NCBI GenBank assembly: GCA_902826115.1
Contig: CADEDO010000005.1
Location: 34,757 to 79,912, forward strand
Direction: 5' to 3'
Source: an uncultured Nitrosomonas sp.
GTDB taxonomy: Bacteria > Pseudomonadota > Gammaproteobacteria > Burkholderiales > Nitrosomonadaceae
DNA length: 45,156 bases
Below are positions 26,729 to 34,412 of this stretch, piece by piece; positions within the stretch are counted from its first letter, which is position 1, and the number at the start of each line of letters is the position of its first letter. A model generated the notes under the pieces. The model was not told the DNA's origin. It was given only the letters and a program-made list of their open reading frames with translations, and made no database searches. Position numbers and translations under genes: made by a program.

Positions 26729-27769
26729 TCAGAGTCCCGCTTGCACTGCAATTGCATCAAATTCACCCAATGTAACTACATTGGCACCGAATTCCCCGCC
26801 CACTGCGAAGATGTGATTGTCTTTCACGCCAACACAAGCGCCATTTTGATAACACCGTGCATAAAATCCCAGTGCTATGAATGATGTGGTTGTATTTGGA
26901 AAGAAGGAAGGGTAATTGGATTCTGCCCAATTAAACAACTTATCAGCTAATGCAGTATCAGTATTTGATTGCAACACACGCCCCGCAACTGCTTGCTGAA
27001 AATCCGCCAATGGCAAGCCATTATTGAACATTATCCACAATGTATCAGAAGGTTCAGGGTAAGAATCGGTAATCAACCTTAATTCGACCATGTAGGCGCC
27101 AACAGGTGCATTCGGTGTACCTTGACTGGATTCAATAATCCAATCGAGATGAGTGTGTAAAGAACCATCCGGACGAACTTCGCCGACTATAAGCGAAGAA
27201 GCACTGCTTACACCGTGTCGATTGAACAAAGTAAATCCTTCGACAGTTCTCGGAATGCAAAATACCTGCCCACAATCTTGATTAGGCTGCAAATCCAAAC
27301 CGCCAGCCAAACGAATCTGAATGCCTTCCGGTGCTAATGACCATTGACGTTTTTCTGTGTTCCAATAACTCAAGTGACCGCTGGCAAGGTATCGAACCCG
27401 ATCTCCGGCTGTCATTTCACCCGCGATTCCTTCGAAACCTGGACTATCGATCGCGGTACGGTCAGGAAAGATGCTGAATTCTGAAACGTAAATCGGAGTG
27501 CCAGTCAGTTGATCAATCGGCATTTGTCCGGCAGGTAACCCAAGTGTTTCCGGTTTAACTAAACTGCATCCTTTTTCAGGGCGACAAAAACTTGCTTGCA
27601 CACGTTGGTCGGCAATTCTGACTTCGATATGCTGATGCAATTCACCGGCAAATAGTGTCAGGGGATTCGATAAGCAAATTCCACTCAACAGTCTAATGAC
27701 TACAGTACGTAGCGTTATTCGCGGATTCAAAAGGGTATTTCTAGGTGAATGTCTGAATAAATTGATCAT
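26729..27769 (-). CDS. Second secreted All3515-like protein with C-terminal 'NWAES' module
   Basis: I take the ATG at 27769; the frame stays open upstream but that part is unlike a signal sequence. After a basic N-region comes a hydrophobic core and a likely cleavage after LFA, giving GELHQHIEV. The body contains DGSLHTHLDWIIE, APVGAYMVELRLIT and PSDTLWIMFNNGLP, the hallmark region of All3515-type proteins, which in cyanobacteria are controlled by Zur. Residues near the end (KLFNWAESNYPSFFP, then LGFYARCYQNGACVGVKD) are the shared C-terminal module with a Cys-x5-Cys pair. It converges on the ZnuD-like receptor gene and diverges from the sfp-type gene, with operator 28053-28069 between. Start choice is uncertain because no clear ribosome site is visible. 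Confidence 0.7.
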   Translation of the reverse strand: MINLFRHSPRNTLLNPRITLRTVVIRLLSGICLSNPLTLFAGELHQHIEVRIADQRVQASFCRPEKGCSLVKPETLGLPAGQMPIDQLTGTPIYVSEFSIFPDRTAIDSPGFEGIAGEMTAGDRVRYLASGHLSYWNTEKRQWSLAPEGIQIRLAGGLDLQPNQDCGQVFCIPRTVEGFTLFNRHGVSSASSLIVGEVRPDGSLHTHLDWIIESSQGTPNAPVGAYMVELRLITDSYPEPSDTLWIMFNNGLPLADFQQAVAGRVLQSNTDTALADKLFNWAESNYPSFFPNTTTSFIALGFYARCYQNGACVGVKDNHIFAVGGEFGANVVTLGEFDAIAVQAGL

Positions 27770-28052
27770 ATTTAATATTAATTGTGAAGATGGTTGAGTT
27801 TTATCGCTTCCACCAAGTGAAACAAAATACGTCAAAAGTATTTCGTAATCACATAGGATGGTGCAAGTACAGCACAAGCCAGCAAGATGCAAATGCATGA
27901 CAGAATTGAATATCAGTTTTTTGTTATTAGATGCGTGAGTAGTAGGTTAATCCTGATGATCCGGGTCTGATGAATATTTTATCTACTGATTATCCATTAA
28001 AACTGCCCGAATGATTCTTCTGAATTATCAGAAAAATTCAATCCGGTGAGAA

Positions 28053-28069
28053 TGCGACAAATTGTCGCA
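28053..28069. promoter_or_regulatory. 17-bp palindromic operator between the second All3515-like gene and the Sfp-type gene
   Basis: TGCGACAAATTGTCGCA is the best representative of the family, with perfect arms TGCGACA / TGTCGCA. It lies 154 bases before the Sfp-type start and 284 bases before the divergent gene. I see no gene in the surrounding 453-base gap. Confidence 0.75.
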
Positions 28070-28222
28070 GCAGTTAATTTCGTGGCTTCCGATATACTCG
28101 ATTAATACCATAAAGTTTCGTAAATCGTATTAGTTTAATCACGCTGATTGAGTATTTAAGTGATGATTTGATCACAACCTAATTTTGGCAATTTATTAAT
28201 CGATTCTTTCTTTAATCAGATT

Positions 28223-28891
28223 GTGTCTACTATCCAACGATTATCTCTGTCCACTGATGTGCCTACAAATATTGAAGTATGGCAACTCACGTTAAATTTA
28301 CAGATGCCTGTATCACACTTAGATTTCTGTCTGCTGAATGAATCAGAGCGGAATCGTGCACTGCGTTTTCGCGCTCATGAAGATCAAGTTCGCTCAATAG
28401 TGACACGAGCTGCGTTGAGAAGATTGCTGGCTCAGAAAATTATGCGGCAGCCGGAAAAACTGAATTTTGTGACGAATGAATATGGAAAACCGAGTTTGCA
28501 AAGCGATACAGATATTCAATTCAATGTTTCTCATGCCGGTTGTTTTGCATTACTTGCATTTTCTACCGGTGGTTCGATTGGTGTGGATATCGAATCTTGC
28601 AATCGCCAAATAGATATTAATGGTTTGGGTAAGTATGTTTTTACTGCTTTGGAACGCAAAGCTAAGATAAAAACAACGACAGATTTCATTCGGCATTGGG
28701 TCGCTAAAGAAGCGATATTAAAGGCCTGGGGTGTGGGCATTTCGGAGCACTTGCAATCTATATCGGTTTTGCATGATAGCGAACGCTATCGGGTTGTCTG
28801 TGATCGCATGGATTGTCCGACAATCAATGGGTGGGCTATTGAAGCCCCCGATGATTATGCCGCTGCACTGGCGGTTGTCAATCGCGACTGA
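28223..28891 (+). CDS. 4'-phosphopantetheinyl transferase (Sfp type)
   Basis: The 222-residue enzyme transfers the phosphopantetheine arm of coenzyme A to the serine of carrier domains. All family motifs are present: FNVSHAGCFALLAFS, then GSIGVDIESCN (the magnesium-binding D-x-E), then HWVAKEAILKAWGVGI (the W-x-x-KEA motif). The start is GTG at 28223. It is almost certainly the activator of S684 in the FAAL-ACP-C protein encoded 7 kb to the left, since it shares the same operator family. Length is normal and nothing is missing. Confidence 0.93.
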   Translation: MSTIQRLSLSTDVPTNIEVWQLTLNLQMPVSHLDFCLLNESERNRALRFRAHEDQVRSIVTRAALRRLLAQKIMRQPEKLNFVTNEYGKPSLQSDTDIQFNVSHAGCFALLAFSTGGSIGVDIESCNRQIDINGLGKYVFTALERKAKIKTTTDFIRHWVAKEAILKAWGVGISEHLQSISVLHDSERYRVVCDRMDCPTINGWAIEAPDDYAAALAVVNRD

Positions 28892-28956
28892 AAGGTCAGA
28901 TGGGCTCAGATTATTCACAGTCATGCGAGCTGATTACTTGATCAACTTGGTGCTGA

Positions 28957-28973
28957 TGCGGCAATTTGCCGCA
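28957..28973. promoter_or_regulatory. 17-bp palindromic operator upstream of the first YcnI-like gene
   Basis: TGCGGCAATTTGCCGCA is a perfect palindrome apart from the odd centre base. It lies 185 bases upstream of the gene starting at 29142 and just after the Sfp-type gene. It probably controls the YcnI-like and FG-GAP genes as one unit. Confidence 0.75.
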
Positions 28974-29141
28974 TTGCTAATCGATGGAGTTCTGACTGAG
29001 AATAGTTAACTAAAATTTCGATGGTAAGTTCTTAAAGAAATATTGCGTCATTTCTGCTCGATTTAATTTTCTAATTTTACAGAACTACCTGCCATTCCAG
29101 TTGGTATTTATATTCATCGCTATATTAAGGAGTTCGAAAGC

Positions 29142-29894
29142 ATGTTGTTACGGTCATTCATTCAAAATTTTCTAGTACCCACTTTACTGGCAGGCATTCT
29201 TTTGCAGAATGCCAATGCACATACGGTTATTCAACCATCGGAGATTCCTGAAGGGACCAGATCGGATAATTATCTCGTGATTACCCATGGTTGTACTAAT
29301 GAACCTGTCATTGGTACGAGTGTGGTTTTCCCGGATGGTTTAGATTCAACGATCGTTGCCAATGGAAACCCACATGCTGGTCCGCTGAGTGACTTCATAC
29401 AAAATTGGGGGGGACTGATTCAAATCTACCAGGATCATTCAATATTCAGCGAGCAAGATGTCAAAAGAGATACCAGAGGTAATGTAGTTGGATTCTGGGC
29501 CGGTGGCGGTCGAACGATTGCTTCTCATATTTTTGGCCGTATTCCCTTTGTGACCAGTGCAGCATTGATCAATCCAGAATCCTGTGCCAAATCGGTGAGG
29601 TTTGCAGTAGCAGCGGCAGATATTTGTAAAATAACCACTATCAACGATTTGAATACCACCGAGAACGCAGTGAGTTTCTGGATTCCCGCAGTCGGCTCGA
29701 AATACGATGGGACGCCAGGAGGGCACGCCTTTGATTTTCCGGTTTACTTTACGATTACTCGTGATCTGGCAACCAATCCATTGCCAGAATCTTGCGGAGC
29801 AGGATTGCAGGTCACGGTGAGACCATCGGCCGCACAAATTGATCGCGACATGCCGATCCAGTTCAATGGTGCACAAGTGTGGCCACAGCCCTAA
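29142..29894 (+). CDS. YcnI-like (DUF1775-type) secreted protein with N-terminal histidine
   Basis: The ATG at 29142 follows an AAGGAG site. The signal peptide ends in NANA, so the mature protein begins HTVIQPSEIPEGTRSDNYLVITHGCTNEPV. That start (His1, then a beta-strand with HGC) is the pattern of YcnI-family proteins, in which the N-terminal histidine binds copper. The rest contains further His and Cys, for example NPESC, ADICK and the late LPESCGAGLQVTVRPSAAQID. The last motif recurs as LPSSCGSGETIGIYPSREDID in the protein at 32606-33499, so the two are paralogues. The gene sits behind operator 28957-28973 and is followed at 40 bases by the FG-GAP gene. Metal binding is inferred from the family; the metal may not be copper here. 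Confidence 0.7.
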   Translation: MLLRSFIQNFLVPTLLAGILLQNANAHTVIQPSEIPEGTRSDNYLVITHGCTNEPVIGTSVVFPDGLDSTIVANGNPHAGPLSDFIQNWGGLIQIYQDHSIFSEQDVKRDTRGNVVGFWAGGGRTIASHIFGRIPFVTSAALINPESCAKSVRFAVAAADICKITTINDLNTTENAVSFWIPAVGSKYDGTPGGHAFDFPVYFTITRDLATNPLPESCGAGLQVTVRPSAAQIDRDMPIQFNGAQVWPQP

Positions 29895-29934
29895 TTTATC
29901 CTAAGACATCACACCGAATTTAAGGAAAACCGCT

Positions 29935-32166
29935 ATGGCACTTACAGCACAACAACAAACTTCTCTCCTTCAATTGGCACAAGTGATGTTTAATGCATCG
30001 CCAGGAGCGACTTATTTGGATGCCCTTGGTGCACAATTGACCGCCGGACAATCTCTAGCGGATTTGGCACAAACTTTGGTAGGAACTGAATTATTTCTTG
30101 GCAAAGACTATGCTGATGATTTGACTTCCGAAGCTTTTGCAGAGGCATTTATCAGCGATCTGGTTGGTGGTCACGCTTCTGATGCCAATAAAACGCTGGC
30201 GACTGAATATATCGTCAATCGAATTTCTGCGGGAGCAACACAAGGTGAAGTCATTGCAGAATTAACAACTATTTTATCAACTGTTCCTGCATCCAATGCT
30301 GACTGGGGAGCGGCTGCCCTTGCTTATAATACGAGTAATGCAGAGAAAATAATCGATAATCTGGTTGGCGATACGGTGACGGCAGATCAAAAAAGCGCGG
30401 CAGTTAATTTTATTCTTGTCCAAATGGCTAGTGGACAGACATTGGGTGCCGTGATCAATTCAGGTATCACTTTACTAGATGGCGTTGAACATACTGATCC
30501 GGCATGGGGAAATGCAGCCGCATTATTAGATAATCGGATAGAAGTGTCTCGTTATTACTCCATAGAAAAGGGAGGATCTTCAACTAGCTTGTCAACACTG
30601 CAGCAAGTCCTGGCTGGGGTCACCGCAGATGCAGCTACGGTTGCGACTGCCAAAACAGCAATCGATAATCTGCTTAATAATTCCGGGAGATCCATTGATT
30701 TAACCAGCCTTGATGGCAGCAACGGTTTTCGCCTTGATGGTGTAATCACCAGTGATGATACCGGTGAATCAGTCAGCGGCGCTGGAGATATCAATGGCGA
30801 TGGCTTTGATGACCTAATTATTGGGGCGCCGCATAATTTTGATGATTTCTACTCCGGCGCCAGCTTTGTGGTATTTGGTAAGGCTTCAGGATTCAATGCT
30901 TCGTTACCATTATCCACTCTTGATGGCAGCAATGGCTTTCGCCTTAATGGCGTAGCGGGAGGAGATGCCGCAGGACAAATGGTGAGTAGAGCAGGTGATA
31001 TCAACAAAGATGGATTTGATGATTTGCTGATTGGTGCACCGCTATCCGATGTTCCGGGACTCGATACAGGTTATAGCTATGTGGTATTTGGTAAAGCATC
31101 AGGTTTTGGTGCCACGTTAGAGTTATCCAGTCTCGATGGCAATAACGGATTTCGATTGGATGGCACATTAGATAGCCTGACGGGATGGTCAGGCAGCAGT
31201 GCAGGCGACGTCAACGGCGATGGTTTTGATGATTTATTTATTGGTGCGCCACTGGCTGATTTGAGCATAGAAGATTCCGGCAGTGGTTATATTGTATTTG
31301 GACAATCCGCAGGCTTCAGCGCCACCATGGATCTGACCAGCCTGGATGGTAATAACGGTTTTCGCATGGATGGATTGGCAGGAGGCGGCCAGTTTGGTAA
31401 CAGTATAAGTGCCGGTGACATCAACGGCGATGGACTCAATGATTTAATGATTGGAGCCTATTTGGATAGTCCGAATGGCGAGGGCTCCGGTTCCAGTTAT
31501 GTGATATTTGGTAAAAACTCTGGCTTCGATGCGATATTGGATATCTCTAATCTTGATGGCAGCAACGGTTTCCGTTTGAACGGAGTGGCAGAAGGGGATC
31601 AATCCGGTTATTCACTGAGTACCGCGGGTGATGTCAATGGTGACGGGTTTGACGATATTATTATCGGTGCCAATTATGCCGATGCAAATGGCGAAAACTC
31701 TGGTGCCAGTTACGTCATTTTTGGCAAAGCTTCTGGCTTCGATGCAACAGTGGAGTTATCCAGTTTGGATGGTAACAATGGCTTTCGTCTGGAAGGCGCA
31801 GTAGCTGGCGATTACTCCGGTAGATCAGTCAGTACTGCGGGTGATTTCAATGGCGATGGCTTTGCCGATTTGATCATTGGTGCTTTTGGTGCAGAACCGA
31901 ATGGTCAAGATTCTGGCTCCAGTTATCTGGTATATGGCAAAGCTTCAGGCTTTAGTGCTTCTCTCAATTTGGCTGACCTAGGTAGTAGTGATGGTATTTT
32001 GCTGAATGGGTTGGCGGCTGGCGATTCTTTGGGCAAATCTGTTAGCAGCGCAGGTGATGTGAATAATGATGGATTTGATGATTTAATCATTGGAGCGCCT
32101 TTTGGAGATGGGAGTATTCCTAATACAGGTGTTGGTTACGTAATATTTGGTGGTGTTTTTGGTTAA
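29935..32166 (+). CDS. Large extracellular FG-GAP (integrin-alpha-like) repeat protein
   Basis: The 743-residue protein has a good ribosome site (TAAGGA) and no signal peptide. Residues of about 1-245 are helical and resemble the DUF4214-like N-terminal region of many type-I-secreted proteins (YADDLTSEAFAEAFISDLVGG). From about residue 250 it has seven FG-GAP repeats of roughly 64 residues, each with LDGSNGFRL, then AGDINGDGFDDLIIGAP and YVVFGKASGF. The DxNxDGxxD loops bind calcium. The repeats should fold as a seven-bladed propeller. The DNA of the repeats is itself repetitive (about 30690-32150). It follows the YcnI-like gene closely and is probably co-transcribed with it under the same operator. 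Its role in the system is unknown; binding of a ligand at the cell surface is possible. Confidence 0.85.
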   Translation: MALTAQQQTSLLQLAQVMFNASPGATYLDALGAQLTAGQSLADLAQTLVGTELFLGKDYADDLTSEAFAEAFISDLVGGHASDANKTLATEYIVNRISAGATQGEVIAELTTILSTVPASNADWGAAALAYNTSNAEKIIDNLVGDTVTADQKSAAVNFILVQMASGQTLGAVINSGITLLDGVEHTDPAWGNAAALLDNRIEVSRYYSIEKGGSSTSLSTLQQVLAGVTADAATVATAKTAIDNLLNNSGRSIDLTSLDGSNGFRLDGVITSDDTGESVSGAGDINGDGFDDLIIGAPHNFDDFYSGASFVVFGKASGFNASLPLSTLDGSNGFRLNGVAGGDAAGQMVSRAGDINKDGFDDLLIGAPLSDVPGLDTGYSYVVFGKASGFGATLELSSLDGNNGFRLDGTLDSLTGWSGSSAGDVNGDGFDDLFIGAPLADLSIEDSGSGYIVFGQSAGFSATMDLTSLDGNNGFRMDGLAGGGQFGNSISAGDINGDGLNDLMIGAYLDSPNGEGSGSSYVIFGKNSGFDAILDISNLDGSNGFRLNGVAEGDQSGYSLSTAGDVNGDGFDDIIIGANYADANGENSGASYVIFGKASGFDATVELSSLDGNNGFRLEGAVAGDYSGRSVSTAGDFNGDGFADLIIGAFGAEPNGQDSGSSYLVYGKASGFSASLNLADLGSSDGILLNGLAAGDSLGKSVSSAGDVNNDGFDDLIIGAPFGDGSIPNTGVGYVIFGGVFG

Positions 32167-32605
32167 TTGGAGTTAATTCCTAACCTTATCCTGCAGACTA
32201 TTTCCAGACCGAATGATTGTTTTTTGCTTATGTATCGAAAAATGATCTGATCAAGATCGGTTTTGAAATTTTTATAGTGCTTTCAGATGAATTCATCTGA
32301 GAGCACTAAATTCATCCAGAACGGCTTGCGATTTGTATTTTTGACAAAGATTCCGCCATTGATACTAAAGCTTTATGCACCTGAGATTCCAAGGATTGCT
32401 GCTGATATAGTGCCAGTTGATTACTGCTGGAGTCTGCTGAATAGTTTATGTGAAAACTGGATACGAAGCAGTGATTGAGCAAATTTAAGTTGCTGACTGA
32501 GCATCCGGTCATCGGGCCGTCACTTCGTGAATAAGCATGCATCCGGATCCAATTGATTTACTGGAATTCGGATGCATGGCTAGATGGCTAGATAGCTAGT
32601 ATTTT
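32167..32605. repeat. Convergent non-coding region with two inverted repeats
   Basis: At 32275-32308 there is a 34-base palindrome with 17-base arms (TAGTGCTTTCAGATGAA and its complement, one G-T mismatch). At 32536-32578 there is a second inverted repeat with 10-bp perfect arms CATGCATCCG / CGGATGCATG, followed by three copies of GCTAGAT/GCTAGTA and a T run. They probably terminate the convergent transcripts. A 63-codon frame over the first palindrome looks spurious. Confidence 0.5.
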
Positions 32606-33499
32606 TTAGTGATCGTCATGACGTTTGATCCACCAATCGACATTCTTTTGATTAAAGTGATGACCTTTTTTATCAACTGAGATGGGGCGCAAAAACTGAT
32701 CAATATCTTCGCGGGAAGGGTAGATGCCAATAGTTTCACCACTTCCACAGCTACTAGGCAGCGGTTTTTTATTCAAATCACGTAACATGCTCACCGTTGG
32801 TGCCCACTGAACTTGTGTCTCGCCTAAGCGTTCTTTAGTCCAATTCTCGGTAGTGCCCAATAACCATCCTGTGACAGTATTAGGCTGGCGGGGAGTGCTG
32901 CAGAACTGTGCTGCGGGGAAAAAGTATTGTACTTCCTTGACACAAGATTCGGCGGGAATTTCCGGAAAAAACATGGTAGCCATGATGTCCGCATCATTAT
33001 CGTTGGGATGATCGCCAACCCAGACCAGAGCGCGTGGTATGTTTTCGCCTGTCGAGGTCTTGCCCATAATCGGATAGACCCGATTTAAGGCTGCTTGTGC
33101 AAAAGGTTTTACAAACGAGATAGCCCAATCATAGCCGTTAGCGTCTGGTGAAGCCGGACCCAGTTCCTGGTATGCCGGATCAAAATTTGGGAACTCCCAT
33201 GGACCGGGCAATTTAGTATCGACTCGTTTAACAGTCGCGCCGGTCGGTATGACGACGGTCAATTGGCGAGTTGAAACACGTCCCGTGCCTTCTTCGTGAC
33301 TACATGCGTGTTGGACATTGAATCGAACAGGTCCGAAGGCGCCATCCTGATAATAAGGCCAATCGCTTTCTTTACTTTTTTCGTAAAGCCCGCCACGATC
33401 ATAGACGGGAAACTGGGTGTACATGTGTGCTTGAGAACTCGATATCAGTAATATCGATGCAGCGCATGCTGCGATTTTTAATTTTGTTAATTTTTTCAA
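32606..33499 (-). CDS. Second YcnI-like secreted protein with N-terminal histidine
   Basis: I place the start at TTG 33499: on the coding strand AAAGGGG stands five bases before it, and it gives a classical signal peptide MKKLTKLKIAACAASILLISSSQA. The longer ATG at 33556 lacks a ribosome site. Cleavage after SQA gives HMYTQFPVYDRGG as mature N-terminus. The pattern FNVQHACSHEEGTGRVSTRQLTVVIPTGATVKRV is YcnI-like (His-Ala-Cys before a strand, then V.IPTG), and LPSSCGSGETIGIYPSREDID matches the paralogue at 29142. The C-terminus is rich in histidine (KKGHHFNQKNV, and KRHDDH as last residues). It diverges from fecI, with three operators between. It probably binds a metal in the periplasm. Confidence 0.7.
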   Translation of the reverse strand: MKKLTKLKIAACAASILLISSSQAHMYTQFPVYDRGGLYEKSKESDWPYYQDGAFGPVRFNVQHACSHEEGTGRVSTRQLTVVIPTGATVKRVDTKLPGPWEFPNFDPAYQELGPASPDANGYDWAISFVKPFAQAALNRVYPIMGKTSTGENIPRALVWVGDHPNDNDADIMATMFFPEIPAESCVKEVQYFFPAAQFCSTPRQPNTVTGWLLGTTENWTKERLGETQVQWAPTVSMLRDLNKKPLPSSCGSGETIGIYPSREDIDQFLRPISVDKKGHHFNQKNVDWWIKRHDDH

Positions 33500-33666
33500 T
33501 AATGCCCCTTTAAAACACAGACTGTGTGTTTTTCCATATTTTTTTGATAAAAACATCGATTAGTTAATGTGGTTGTTGCTTGTTGAATCGATTCAAAAAA
33601 TGAACTGTTTTATCAGTCAGACTTCGATTCAATTTAAATGTTGATAGAGTTAGTCAACTAAATCAA

Positions 33667-33700
33667 TGCGACTAAATGTCACATGTGACAATCTGTCGCA
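33667..33700. promoter_or_regulatory. Tandem pair of 17-bp palindromic operators, YcnI-like-2 / fecI region
   Basis: TGCGACTAAATGTCACA (33667-33683) and TGTGACAATCTGTCGCA (33684-33700) abut with no spacing, exactly as at 15861-15894. They lie 168 bases upstream of the reverse gene and 212 before fecI. The 412-base divergent gap holds no gene. Confidence 0.75.
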
Positions 33701-33824
33701 GAAAATTCTTTCAGATAATTTCTTTGATTAAATGGGTTCAAGCGACTGATTGTAGGCAATGGGTACATTTGCTCATTGCTTGATTTGCTCAGGGTGGTTT
33801 TGACCGCTATTTTCATTAAATAGA

Positions 33825-33841
33825 TGTGACATTATGTCGCA
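33825..33841. promoter_or_regulatory. 17-bp palindromic operator upstream of fecI
   Basis: TGTGACATTATGTCGCA ends 70 bases before the fecI start. A TTGACC at 33800-33805 could be a -35 box, which would put the operator across the -10 region, as expected for repression. Confidence 0.7.
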
Positions 33842-33911
33842 TTCCAAACTACCTTCATGTCACGCATAATTCAACGCGCATTAATCAAGAGGCTGACCAT
33901 CAGCCGGCATC

Positions 33912-34412
33912 ATGAATTCAAGCATAACCCTTACTCATCTTTATCTGCGTCATTACTGCGAATTGCGCAACTTTTTGTTGAGGCGTGTAGGTTGTCGCGA
34001 GATTGCGACTGAATTGACACAAGAGACCTTTATTCGCGTCATGGTCTACCCCGGCGAATCTATCCTCAATGCACGGGCCATGTTATACCGCATCGCGAGT
34101 AATTTGGTTATCGATTATCATCGCGCTCATGTGAAACATCCGGAATACGTGTGTATTGATGAGCTTCCTATACATGATTCACCTGTATGCAATTTAACTG
34201 ATCCTGCCAGGGTGATATATGCAAGACAGCTTTTGGAAAAGTTATGTCGTGCCATTGAAGGATTGCCACCGCAATGCCATCGCGCATTCATCTTGCACAA
34301 ATTTGATGGCTATACTCACGTTGAAATTGCTGAAAAATTAGGTATTTCCCGTAATGCTGTAGAAAAATTATTGATTCGTGCCCTTGTGCAACTGCGTCAA
34401 GTATTCACTTAA
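33912..34412 (+). CDS. fecI: FecI-type extracytoplasmic function sigma factor
   Basis: The 166-residue protein has the sigma-70 region 2 pattern (LTQETFIRVMVYPGE, then RAMLYRIASNLVIDYHRAH) and region 4 (GLPPQCHRAFILHKFDGYTHVEIAEKLGISRNAVEKLLIRAL), typical of FecI-group ECF factors. It should direct RNA polymerase to the promoter of the downstream TonB receptor when released by FecR. The gene overlaps fecR by one base (TAATG). Upstream are three operators of the 17-bp family, so the sigma factor itself seems to be under the same control as the rest of the cluster, where classical fecI is under Fur. Confidence 0.92.
   Translation: MNSSITLTHLYLRHYCELRNFLLRRVGCREIATELTQETFIRVMVYPGESILNARAMLYRIASNLVIDYHRAHVKHPEYVCIDELPIHDSPVCNLTDPARVIYARQLLEKLCRAIEGLPPQCHRAFILHKFDGYTHVEIAEKLGISRNAVEKLLIRALVQLRQVFT

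Noticed and set aside
30690..32150. Repeated DNA resembling a tandem repeat or CRISPR-like array
   Set aside because: The periodicity of about 190 bases is coding and comes from the FG-GAP protein repeats; there are no short identical repeats with unique spacers.
32287..32478. Short ORF of 63 codons after the FG-GAP gene
   Set aside because: It begins inside a palindrome, has no ribosome site and no family resemblance.
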